Assembly (NCBI GenBank): GCA_023213395.1
Contig: CM041465.1
Span: forward strand, 178,443,741 to 178,507,740
DNA from: Cycas panzhihuaensis
Taxonomy: Eukaryota > Cycadophyta
Direction of reading: 5' to 3'
DNA length: 64,000 nt
Positions 55,575 through 64,000 of this stretch are shown in pieces. A model generated the notes under the pieces. The model worked only from the letters and a program-made list of their open reading frames with translations. It was not told where the DNA came from and searched no databases. Within the stretch, counting starts at the first letter, position 1. Each line of letters starts with the position of its first letter. A program made the position numbers and the translations under genes.

Positions 55575-56099
55575 TTGACATGATTGAATCTCATGGTTAA
55601 GTAGCCTACCCAAAACACACAGTGATCTTGATAAACAAGATTTTGATCAAATAAAATTCTAATTATGTTCTTTATTCTTTTGAATGAATCTTCTAAGGTC
55701 ATTGTAGGGTATGCCAACATAATTTGGATTCTTTAAAAAATGAGAACAGAAAATGCAACTAAGTTGAATGTAACCATAGAGAGTCTTATGCATGTGCAAA
55801 TAGCCATATACCTCGAAATCATTTGAACTATGGCAACAAATCTATCAACACAGATTAAGGTAATGTTGCCCATACTTTCTACCAAGGTACCTGCGTCTCC
55901 ATCGTGTACCACCTATAAAAGTTGATCACTTTTGGATCTTTCAATCTCCATTCCAAATACAAAGTTTCCTGTCAACTTGATGAGGCTCAAAGCATTTGAT
56001 GAAATTATGTCTTTAGATTGCAAATAGTGCTCATCTGTCTTATTTTCATAAATGGGCTCATGCAATTTTTTATTTCCTTTATGAGTGTCAGATGAATCT

Positions 56100-56565
56100 A
56101 TATGAGAACAGGTCTTACTTGAATCAACTTGTTTTTCCCTTTTTGCTTTCCTCTTCAGCTTCTTTTTTTAGTTCTTTGTTTTCCTGATAGCCTTCTACAC
56201 CTCTTCAGGACCCTTTTCATAAACTTCCCTCAATAAGTTCCATGCCTCTTTAGCTGAGTCAGTGTTCTAAAGTATATGGATAAGGAAATAGTATGAAGGA
56301 TGAAGGTTATTTTTGTCGAAAGCTGCAAGCATCACATCAGTAGCTACTCTGTTCCTTCTTCTAAAATTTTCCTCCCCTTCTTCATTAATCTCTAGAGTGC
56401 CATCACGAATAGTTCTCCATAACCCTTTAATCCTAAAGACATATTCCATTTTAATTTTTAAATTCGAAAATTAACTCCAACATATTTAGGCAAAACTATG
56501 TTGGTATCTGTTACCCAAAACTCCTTTTTCTTTACTACAAAGGTAATGATCTCACTTAACTCCAT
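56100..56565 (-). pseudogene. TrgP gag-like ORF, broken
   Basis: Starts MELSEIITFVVKKKEFWVTD, then LPKYVGVNFRI, a frameshift, KMEYVFRIKGLWRTIRDGTL, ENFRRRNRVATDVMLAAFDK, NNLHPSYYFLIHIL, a stop, and DSAKEAWNLLREVYEKGPEE. Colinear with TrgE (WKVIRDG, NVILATFYKENLSSSYQFLV, TANEAWNLLKDAYEKSP). DUF4219/UBN2-type gag. Confidence 0.82.
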
Positions 56566-57075
56566 ATTACTCAAAGATTATGTCTACCAAATAATTTTCC
56601 CTACAATCTCAACATCAAGCATTGATAGTTCCAACCCAAACCTTCCCCTTGCATGCCCATTCACCACATATATATTCTCCTCACATTACCCTTAAGATGT
56701 TACTTCATCATCAACAAATATAAAGCAATGCCTACTAACTTGAAATATGTGATATCAAGGGTAAAAAATCAAAAGAGCTAAGATGATATATCTAGAACAC
56801 CACCTTAATATATCAATATTGATTGGCTTAACTCCAAAACTAATTTTAAGATGCAGATTCGACAAACCTTATTCAAACCAATTTGATTTGATTTGATTTC
56901 AACTTTAGAAGATATGAAATATGTTAGGGATAAAACCCTAACCGAATGAACAGTGGTTGTTGCTCTGGGAGACCTTGGAGGCAACGACGAACTGCTACTG
57001 CTACTGCTCAACCCAGGTGCTCTATGGTGTTGTTTTCTCACAGATGCCAAGATCAATGTCTTTCAGGCAACGCCA
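56566..57075 (-). other. TrgP captured region, left part
   Basis: Between gag and the kinase fragment. A minus-strand ORF (57056-56805) has HHRAPGLSSSSSSSSLPPRS, low complexity and not assigned. It may be a captured exon or noise. Confidence 0.4.
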
Positions 57076-57252
57076 ATGACAATAGCATACTCAATGGTCA
57101 AACCAATAAATCGAGACCCTCGTTCTGTCTCAGCCCAAAAAGGAGGTACACCACTACACAAAATATATAGTGTAACTCCAGTGTTGCTTCTGGACCATAG
57201 TTATGTTGCAAGACTTCAGGAGCTACATAATATGGACTGCCCACAATGTCTT
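57076..57252 (-). pseudogene. Calcium-dependent protein kinase (CDPK-type) fragment
   Basis: On the minus strand KDIVGSPYYVAPEVLQHNYG is subdomain VIII of a plant CDPK/CRK kinase, the activation segment with the APE motif. A short deletion (the family's DVWSA) shifts the frame, then GVTLYILCSGVPPFWAETER (subdomain IX-X). Only about 50 residues of the kinase are left; the ATP site, catalytic loop and calcium-binding EF hands are absent. It has the same orientation as TrgP gag. Identification rests on motif match; the family member cannot be told. Confidence 0.75.
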
Positions 57253-58460
57253 TCGTTCGAGCATATCCCTTGTTGCGAGCTGAGCATTGTTATCGTCATT
57301 CACTACGGGCGTAACTTTGTACAGGTAACCATAACCCTCAAGGTTGGACCTTCATCTCCTTAGGCATGTGCTTCAATTGCTGGTCGGCTCCCTCTCAATG
57401 GCTCATACATATGCTACGTAGAAGCCTCTTTATTTGCAGGGCTAAATGCTACTCCTTTAAGCAGGATGTTGTCTCTCCATCACATAGCCTAACAAGTTCA
57501 ACTCTGCGGTACTACACCAATTTTGTGTCAACAGCTGGCGGGTTTTCAGCTACAGACCTTCTTATTCGAACACGCAAGTAATATCCTCTTTCTTTCACTA
57601 CTTAGGCGTCTCCTTTATGGCAAAATCTCCATCACATGGTGAGCGCTTATCTTACCATGGCAATTAGGCTCAGATACATATTCATGGTTGGGCGTGCTCT
57701 CTTGAGTGATTGGGGTTATCATTCTACGTAGGCATTTTTATGGGCAGATCTCTTCTATTTAGGGATATCCAACTCTATTTTCACTTGTGCTTTGTTCATT
57801 ATCCATGGCACATAACCATCTTCATACAACAGTCAATAGAGATAACTATCTATTGTACACCATGAGCAGTCATGGAAAAATGCAACTGGGAGACTTCTAT
57901 TCTCTTGTGGACAGATTTTTGCAAATTATTTCCCTTCTTCTATGAGCAGACAACAATTTTTACACAATTGTTTTCTCTTCTCTTTTTGAGCAAATTCTCA
58001 ACAATCATTAGTCACAACCCTTGAAGAATCAATATTTCACCCAACACTATAGATTTAGAAAACACTTTCATCACTAGTTTTAGATCTCAAGGTTGATTTT
58101 TCATCACTCCTTTGCATTTCCAATACAAACCCTTATGGGCAGAAATGTGGCCTTATCTCTCACATTCAAGGAAAATTCAACAATCAACAATTTCTTCACG
58201 TCACCTTTTCGTGAAACCCCTATCTCATACTCTTTTCCTTGTGACAAAATGGAGGAGCAGAATTACCTGGGATAGACTCTGTCTTGAATTACTACTGTCA
58301 CACCTTTGAGCAACAATAGCCCTGAAACTTCTCCCCCACAACCCAATCTTCAACCTGGCAAACAACTTAATAGAGTCTCCTCCTTCCTTATTGAAAACTT
58401 GACAAATTTGCACACAATGCCCTTAACTTACAACTTGCAATTACACAGATATGGAAGCTT
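57253..58460 (-). other. TrgP captured region, right part
   Basis: 1.2 kb between kinase fragment and primer site. Minus-strand frames are full of stops; no match recognised, though flanking kinase introns or other exons are possible. A 62-codon minus ORF (58413-58225) is unassigned. Confidence 0.45.
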
Positions 58461-58472
58461 GCTCTGATACCA
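58461..58472 (-). promoter_or_regulatory. TrgP primer-binding site
   Basis: The element strand reads TGGTATCAGAGC, a perfect tRNA-iMet site, directly after the 5' LTR. Confidence 0.93.
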
Positions 58473-58865
58473 TGTTAGATTTTAACATGGAAAGTATTCA
58501 ACATCACAATACTATCAATGAACAAAGCATAACTTGTATTAATTCAACATAAGCATATTACATCAGAACATTAATACACCATGGACTCAACATGAGTCCC
58601 AATGATGGCTTAATTACATACTCTACCTCAACCACCTTATATACAACATAGGTGGGAGAACATACAAGAGATGGGACACATGTGGGACAATCACCTTTGA
58701 CTTAACCAGTGACACTTTACCAACTAATTAACTAATAACCTTCTAACTTTCTACACAATATTATTATAAGGTATGACCCCTAGACCTTAATACTTAGGAC
58801 TATGACTATTGACTCTAAGACATACTTTACTTAAACACATATACATTAAACATTATATTCTAACA
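58473..58865 (-). repeat. TrgP 5' LTR (right copy)
   Basis: 393 bp. The element strand has a TATATAAGG box (near 58630), a likely promoter. Confidence 0.93.
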
Positions 58866-58870
58866 AAATT

Positions 58871-59110
58871 ACATAAATATATATATGGCTCTATGGTCAC
58901 TACACAACCTTCTACTTATGCATGTGGGATATTACATAAATATATTTAGTGTTGAATGGCCACTATACAACCTTCTACTTATGCATGTGGGATATTAAGA
59001 AGATGGAAGAAGTAGAAGAAATAGAAGATATAAGAGAAGATAAGAGAGAGAAGTAGTAGAGAATGTAAGAGAATATAAGAGAAGATAAGTTAGGGGTTGG
59101 ATCCCTAACA
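58871..59110 (-). repeat. GypO 5' LTR, right fragment
   Basis: 240 bp, matching the end of the left LTR, ending CCCTAACA and followed by TTATA. Confidence 0.92.
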
Positions 59111-59115
59111 TTATA

Positions 59116-59940
59116 TTAAGTTCTTTTGTTTGCAAAGGCTATATGATGGGTAAATAAAATAGATCCCAGTTTCAATAACACAATTGGAGTGGATGGGAAA
59201 GATTGGAATTGGTTCTAGTGATATATGTAGACCAATCACACCAAATTATGTTAATGGTATTTGGTATTTCCTTACTTTCATAGATGACTTTAGTAGAAAA
59301 GCCTAGATGTTTTTTATCTTTAGCAAGTCAGAAGTCTTTGATATTTTTAAAGAATTCAAAGTTCATGTTGAATTAGAAAGCAGACATCAAATCAAAATTC
59401 TTAGAACAAATGGAGGAGGGAATACATCTTGAATGATTTTTTCAATTTTTGTAAAATGCATGGTGTTCGTAGGCAACTCATTACCCCTTATACTTCATAG
59501 TCTAATAGAGTAGTTGAAAGATTAAATAGAACGATAACAGGAATGTCTACATGTATGATAAAAGAAAAAGGAGTATAGAATGCATATTAGGTTGAAGCTA
59601 TTAATACAACCATATATCTTATAAACAAAAGCCCCACAAAAACTCTTGAAAAACTTACTCCAGAAGAAGCATGGTTAGGTGGAAAATCTGACATAAGTCA
59701 TCTTAGAGTTTTTGGAAGTATTGCCTATGTACATATTCCTAGTCAAAAGAATCCTAAATTAGATAACAAAAATATCAAGTGCATTATGATTGGATATAGC
59801 AACAAATCTAAAGCATACAAATGCATAGATCAAAAAATTAACAAAATTTATGTTAGCAAAAATGTCACATTTGATGAGATGACTTTGAGAGAAAATGATC
59901 AGGTATGTACTTCAAAAAACAAAATATTTTAGGAAAAAAT
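59116..59940 (+). pseudogene. CopN integrase, broken
   Basis: Resumes after GypO with SSFVCKGYMMGK-type pre-integrase text, then integrase pieces: a TFIDDFS-like core near 59275-59290, TPYTS-SN-VVERLNRT near 59485-59535 (Glu region, stops inside), YLINKSPTKTLEKLTPEEAW and KSDISHLRVFGSIAYVHIPS near 59605-59745, DNKNIKCIMIGYSNKSKAYK. It is cut by CopQ at 59941. Confidence 0.85.
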
Positions 59941-60146
59941 TGTTAGAGTAATGCTTTATCTAGTGTATTGATGTAGCTTTAAGTTATATACCTCTGGGAT
60001 CATTAATGAGGGTTATGTGGCAACCCCTCTTTGTTGTAAATCTGACAAGTGGCTTACATGTGGTAAGCAGTTACTTAATCTCCTTGTATTTATTGAGAGA
60101 CTCTCTCTTAACTAATCAATCAATTTTTCATTCTCCTAATTTATCA
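59941..60146 (+). repeat. CopQ 5' LTR
   Basis: 206 bp, TGTTAGAGTAATGC...TTTATCA, followed directly by a primer site. Confidence 0.9.
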
Positions 60147-60161
60147 TGGTATCAAAGTAAG
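60147..60161 (+). promoter_or_regulatory. CopQ primer-binding site
   Basis: TGGTATCAAAGTAAG; a diverged tRNA-iMet site. Confidence 0.88.
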
Positions 60162-60862
60162 AATCCTGTTCAAATTTCTCCAGTCCTTCTAGGGTTTCTG
60201 AGAAAAGAGCAGAAGAACTCTGCATCTGTTATCAACTGAACTTCAAAGGAGACATTGAAGAAGAAGGATCCTTGTTGTAATACGAAATCATAAGGATGTG
60301 TACAGATTGTAGTATAGAACCATACGAGCACGTACGAACATGCAAAATTCGACTTACTCAAAGTTTGCTAAGATTAGGCCAACAAATTCATCTTGAGGAG
60401 TACATCACTTTTTTCTAAACTTGATTTGAGATTTGTTCATTTTGAGGGTGTTTTACTTAGTTTTCAATCCTATGTGGGTTTGAAGGAAAATTTGAAGATT
60501 TCACTCAAAATACTCAATAAATTCGGGTAATACTTGTCCTAAAATCTTCCCCTACATGTAATAGATCTTTTGCATACATTTTCAAAGATTCTAGCATTAG
60601 ATTTAGTGAGTTATGAACAAAAATCTCAAAAAAACCTAGCCACCAGCTTTTGTTTTTGGAGCAGATTTTGAACAAACTAGACAAGCTCTCTAAAAAAAAT
60701 TTATATATTCTGAATCTACGTCTCAAGAGCTTTTTTTTACACCTGGTTTTGTCTCATTTTGTACACCTGTACTTTTGTACAAATTTCTATACAGCCATAC
60801 GGTCTTTTATTTTCAAACCTTGTTGCATTCAATACTGGGATTTGTAGTCTTCCATTTTGAAG
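60162..60862 (+). other. CopQ leader
   Basis: Non-coding; no gene recognised. Confidence 0.6.
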
Positions 60863-61733
60863 CTGGCCTCTTTTGTTCTAGCTTTAAACGAATAAGATAA
60901 ACTCACTACATTAAATTATCATGTATGGAAGATAAAAATTGAAAGTCTTTTGAGGGCAAAAAAAGCATGGGACATTACTACTAGACAGGAGAAATGACCA
61001 ATTGATATTACTAATCAACTCAACTAGAATGATAGAAATAATGCTAGTGTAATAACACTAAAATTGTTAATTTTTTATTCTCTATTAGTATATGTTGAAG
61101 GAGTGAACTCTTTTGAGGAAATCTAGAAGGTATATGCAAACCTTTATAGTCAGAAAAATGAAGCCAGAATAGTGGCATTAAAAGAAGAATTGTATAAACT
61201 TGATATGAAAGAAAAAGAAAGTGTCTAAATTTATTCATAAAGTTATATCCATCAAAAATGCCTTGGTCAATGCCGAAGCAAACATTCTAGACCAAGAAGT
61301 TGTGAAAATGATTGTCAACAAACTTCTGAAATCATTTGATAATATGGTGAATACAATAACCAATAATAATCAAACAACAACAATGACTCTTAAGATTCTA
61401 ACTAGTCTTCTACTGAAACAGGAACAAAGAAACAAAAGGTACAAGGAAGAATCAGAAATAGAAGCAGCATTCATGTCTAGACTTAGTCTAGGAAACAGAG
61501 GACGAGGACAATTTTCCTCCAGAGATTGTAGTCGAGCCCCTGACACTAGAGACCAGATGAGAGGAAGATGGCAAGAAAGGAGAGGTAGAGGAAGATCAAT
61601 TTGTCCAAGAGATTCTAGGGTTTGCTTTAATTGCGGAAGACCTGAACATTTCTCCAGCAGCTGTCAAACTTTTGACATATGTTATCATTGTGGTCAAGCA
61701 GGGCACTATGCTTACCAATACTCTCAAGAGTAA
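60863..61733 (+). pseudogene. CopQ gag with two zinc knuckles
   Basis: Starts LASFVLALNE with CTG in place of ATG, then DKLTTLNYHVWKIKIESLLR. The 171-codon open frame from 61221 carries LLKSFDNMVNTITNNNQTTT, KQEQRNKRYKEESEIEAAFM, an RGRG-rich stretch, and tandem knuckles CFNCGRPEHFSSSC and CYHCGQAGHYAYQY (last Cys is Tyr). Basic linkers (RGRWQERRGRGR) would bind RNA. Stops occur in the first third. Confidence 0.9.
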
Positions 61734-62434
61734 GCAGAGATTCAGAGAGGGAAGTGGCCTGCTAGAAATTATAGCAAAGAACAGAGCAATCTCGAAGAAG
61801 AAGAAGAAGAAGAAGAAGAAGAAGAAGAGACAACTCTTATAGTTGCACTAGAGTTGAAGACGTCTGATACATCGACTATGGGGCCTCCAACCATATGATA
61901 GGACAAAGAGAATGTTTTGAATCCTTAAGACCATATTCTCTTAATAACTTAGTAGAGTTAGGCAATAAATACCCTCTTCACATTTAGGTTATTGGAGTGA
62001 TAGCAATTGAAATTAAAGGGGAAGTATTAAAAATTGGCAATGTTCTCTTCGTTCGAAGTTTAAAGAAAATTTGTTATCTATCTCTTAGCTAGGGAAGAAA
62101 AAGTTGAGAATTGTTTTTTATAAAAATGGATTTTGTCATATTTTAGATATGAAGAAAGGAGGAATAGTAGTAGCAAAAGGCATAGAAAGCAATGATCTCT
62201 ACAAATTGCTTTCTGTTCCTATCACTCCAAATGATGATGTGAAGTCCTTTACTGTTTCTAGCACTGATAATAACAAACTCTGGCATTTGAAGTATGGGCA
62301 TATCTCAACTGATAGGTTAGAATTATTAAAAAATTCTAACATGGTTGACGGCCTTCAAATATATAATTTCATTCTTTTGTTTGTAAAAGCTATCTATTGG
62401 AAAAACAACACAGATTCCCATTTCAAAAAGGTCT
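61734..62434 (+). pseudogene. CopQ protease and pre-integrase, broken
   Basis: A (GAA)n run at about 61795-61829 codes a glutamate tract. Protease: IDYGASNHMIGQRECF (D-Y-G-A for D-S-G-A). Then pre-integrase: RIVFYKNGFCHILDMKKGGI, NDLYKLLSVPIT, LWHLKYGHISTDRLELLKNS (62104-62451). Confidence 0.87.
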
Positions 62435-63130
62435 GTGGCAAGCACAAATAAATTAAAGCTAGTGCATTCAGACCTCTGTGGACACATTGCTCTAAGCTCA
62501 CTTAATAGAGCCAAATATTTTCTCACATTTATTGATGATTTTTCTAGAAGAGTGTGGGTGTATTTTCTTTATAGCAAATTAGATACGTTTTACACATTCA
62601 ACGAATTAAGGCTGAAGTTGAGTTGGAAAGCAGCAGTAAAATGTATCTGGTCCGATGGTGAAGGAGAATACATATCAAAAGAATTTCAGTTCTTTTGCAA
62701 AACCCATGGAATACGTCAACAGGAAACCACACCATATACACCTCAATCAAACAGTGTAGCAGAACATATGAATAGAACTATCATCGAAATGGCTCGAAGT
62801 TTAATACATGATAGACAAGTTTCCAAATCATATTGGGCTGAAGCAGTGAACACCATAGCCTATTTAATAAATAGAAGTCCAACTCAAGCATTGAACAAGG
62901 TAACTCTTGAAGAAGTATGGACAAGATACAAGCTCGATGTAAGTAATCTCAAAATTTTTGGGTGTCAAGCTTTTGTTCACATTCCTAATAAGAAAAGAAC
63001 TAAACTTGATTGTAAAAGCATAGAATGCATAATGATTGGTTATAGTAAAAACCCCAAAGCGTATAAATGCATAGACCCTTAAACAAATAAGGTCTATGTA
63101 AGTAGAGATGATGCTTTTAATGAATAAAAT
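62435..63130 (+). pseudogene. CopQ integrase, near open frame
   Basis: Open to 63082. VHSDLCGHIALSSLNRAKYF (first Asp), SDGEGEYISKEFQFFC (second Asp), TPQSNSVAEHMNRT (Glu), then YLINRSPTQALNKVTLEEVW, LKIFGCQAFVHIPNKKRTKL, IECIMIGYSKNPKAYKCIDP and a stop. The triad is intact; NGGE is replaced by GEGE. Continues VYVSRDDAF to about 63126. Confidence 0.92.
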
Positions 63131-64000
63131 ATTGACAGAAATCAAGAAATATGTCAAGAAATTGAAATGTCTCCTAAAAGGCCCCCCATGATTGTCCCTT
63201 CACCTGAAGAAGTTTTTGGGATTACATCTAAAGACACAGAAACTGAAGAAGAATCTTTTGGAAAGATCCCCTCACTTGTCAGGGAAACAAGTCTTGTTTG
63301 CCAACAAGACACATCAAAAGAAAAAGAGGAAATTAGGATAAATTCTTCCAAAAAGGTACCAAAGTAGTATCTCAAAATTGTCGAAGAAGCAAAAGGTAAT
63401 GTGTTTGAACACAGAACCATGTCTCATAGGCATAAAACACTGTTTTACTCAACTGAACCTTAAACATATGAAAAAGCAAGCCAACATCATAAATGAAAGA
63501 TGACAATGGATGTAGAAATGGCAGCTATTGCCAAAAAATAAAACATGGGAACTAGTTGAACCACCTATTGGCAAGCCAGTTGTCAACTGCAAATGGGTGT
63601 ATAAAGTAAAAGAAAATTCTAATGGAGGAATAGGAAAGTACAAGGCAAGATGAGTTGCCAAAGGATACACCCCAAACTGTGGGGTTAGATTATGATGAAA
63701 CCTGCGCTCTAGTAGCAAAACTAAATATTGTGAGATTGGTTATCACTTCGGCAGCACAACAAAAGTGGAATATCTACCAGCTTGATGTAAAGAATGCTTT
63801 TCTAAATGGAGACTTGAAAGAAGAAGTATACATGCAACAACATGATGGATACATACAAACTGGCCAAGAACATCTTGTTTGCAGACTGAAGAAGGCCCTA
63901 TACAGACTAAAACAAGCTCCAAGAGCTTGGTATGCCAAATTGGATAAATATTTTATTCAAAACAACTTCCATAGATGTGAGTCAGACCTTAGTCTATATG
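63131..64000 (+). pseudogene. CopQ reverse transcriptase start, runs off window
   Basis: Linker with acidic and Ser-rich text (PPMIVPSPEEVFGITSKDTE), then [76 protein letters not shown]. Frameshifts near 63470 and 63660. The YVDD core would lie beyond the edge. Confidence 0.9.

Larger units (their letters stand above)
54781..56099 (-). pseudogene. TrgP 3' part: acidic/C-terminal coding remains
   Basis: Minus-strand frame pieces. Near 54940-54850: EDKAYDIIFTKIPRLRQW and KFKHFKVKSYV, matching the TrgE C-terminus (EDQSEDIVFKTIPRSKCYKF). Near 55190-54990: SLLLISFQGSDHWFEKLIVL and LGRPHLHLKYTGRII. Around 56030-55850: SSNALSLIKLTGNFVFGMEI. It is broken by the AT microsatellite and inverted repeat (55308-55574). 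Confidence 0.6.
54377..58865 (-). mobile_element. TrgP, gag-only LTR element with captured kinase fragment
   Basis: 4.49 kb, minus strand. LTRs 54377-54770 and 58473-58865. Target duplication GGATT (54372-54376) against AAATT (58866-58870), two transitions apart; the GypO LTR resumes on both sides. Parts: LTR, tRNA-Met primer site, captured DNA (about 58460-56570), gag-like ORF, acidic tail, polypurine tract, LTR. Same family as TrgE: matching LTR text (ATTAAACATTA-TTCTAACA with CCTCCCCTTA), same gag start and C-terminus. By eye the LTRs differ at about 23 of 393 sites. Confidence 0.87.
48561..59110 (-). mobile_element. GypO, minus-strand chromovirus in CopN, with TrgP in its 5' LTR
   Basis: 3' LTR 48561-48950; 5' LTR 54225-54376 plus 58871-59110. 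The perfect duplication TTATA lies at 48556-48560 and 59111-59115. Without TrgP it is about 6.05 kb. Order on the minus strand: LTR, primer site, leader, gag, protease, RT, RNase H, integrase, chromodomain, polypurine tract, LTR. It is a chromovirus related to GypD (the same RT and knuckle styles) but with different LTRs. Confidence 0.93.
46375..59940 (+). mobile_element. CopN, copia element split by GypO
   Basis: 5' LTR 46375-46573, primer site, leader, gag, protease to 48560; continues after GypO at 59116 with pre-integrase and integrase to 59940, where CopQ interrupts it. Same family as CopJ and CopQ (199-218 bp LTRs starting TRTTAGA). Confidence 0.87.
59941..64000 (+). mobile_element. CopQ, copia element running off the window
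   Basis: 5' LTR 59941-60146, primer site, leader, gag, protease, integrase and RT to the window edge. It lies in CopN. Same family as CopJ and CopN by LTR start and gag. The 3' end is outside the window. Confidence 0.88.

Noticed and set aside
55191-55720. Long ORFs on both strands through the AT/CA microsatellite (YIYIYI-type proteins)
   Set aside because: Pure dinucleotide repeat translation; no coding value.
56953-57363. Plus-strand 136-codon ORF in TrgP
   Set aside because: It is antisense to the kinase fragment, which has clear motifs on the minus strand.
1-64000. CRISPR array, operons, ribosome binding sites, bacterial elements
   Set aside because: Nothing of the kind; the content is plant nuclear retrotransposons.
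1-64000. tRNA or rRNA genes
   Set aside because: I saw tRNA-complementary primer sites only, no cloverleaf or rRNA text.

Overview
This is a transposon-only stretch of a large, AT-rich plant nuclear genome. I see no intact host gene. The evidence is wall-to-wall nested LTR retrotransposons of the Ty1/copia and Ty3/gypsy superfamilies, nearly all with a primer-binding site complementary to plant initiator tRNA-Met (TGGTATCAGAGC or a close variant). Plant-type gene fragments also occur: alternative NAD(P)H dehydrogenase NDC1, calcium-dependent protein kinase, and a universal stress protein domain. A gymnosperm or another large-genome seed plant fits; the species cannot be told from this sequence. 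I use working names CopA, CopB and so on by position (Cop = copia, Gyp = gypsy, Trg = non-autonomous gag-only element).

Layout, left block (1-28327). CopA (3' LTR at 5131) sits in a copia remnant, CopB. CopC (5' LTR at 6123) also lies in CopB. CopC was then opened three times. GypD, a minus-strand chromovirus (7844-13311, target-site duplication ACTTT), lies in its leader. TrgE, a minus-strand gag-only element (14915-27406, duplication GATGT), lies in its pol. NonH (28328 on) interrupts its integrase C-terminus. TrgE was in turn opened by CopF (18860-26394, duplication AAATA), and CopF's 5' LTR was opened by a 225-bp solo LTR (19045-19269, duplication AAATG). Each junction with a duplication can be read to the base, and the host reading resumes on the far side.

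Middle block (28328-46374). NonH is a non-autonomous LTR element with a truncated 3' LTR. It abuts GypI, a gypsy element of the type with an extra ORF after integrase. GypI is split by CopJ (minus strand, 30981-36129). CopK is another copia remnant, opened by GypL (5' LTR 40521-40872). GypL carries an unidentified 2.6-kb insertion, InsM, in its gag.

Right block (46375-64000). CopN lies in GypL and was opened by GypO (minus-strand chromovirus, 48561-59110, duplication TTATA). GypO's 5' LTR was opened by TrgP (54377-58865), a second gag-only element of the TrgE family. CopQ (59941 to the window edge) lies in CopN. CopJ, CopN and CopQ are three members of one copia family with short LTRs of about 200-218 bp.

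The most interesting system is the TrgE/TrgP family. Both have 360-400 bp LTRs, a tRNA-Met primer site, a polypurine tract and a single gag-like ORF with an acidic tail, but no protease, integrase or reverse transcriptase. Both carry foreign DNA between the primer site and gag. TrgE holds NDC1 sequence in circularly permuted order, plus an antisense universal-stress-protein ORF. TrgP holds a kinase fragment. All proteins in the window are decayed by stops and frameshifts; CopF is the best preserved, with about 2% LTR divergence by eye.
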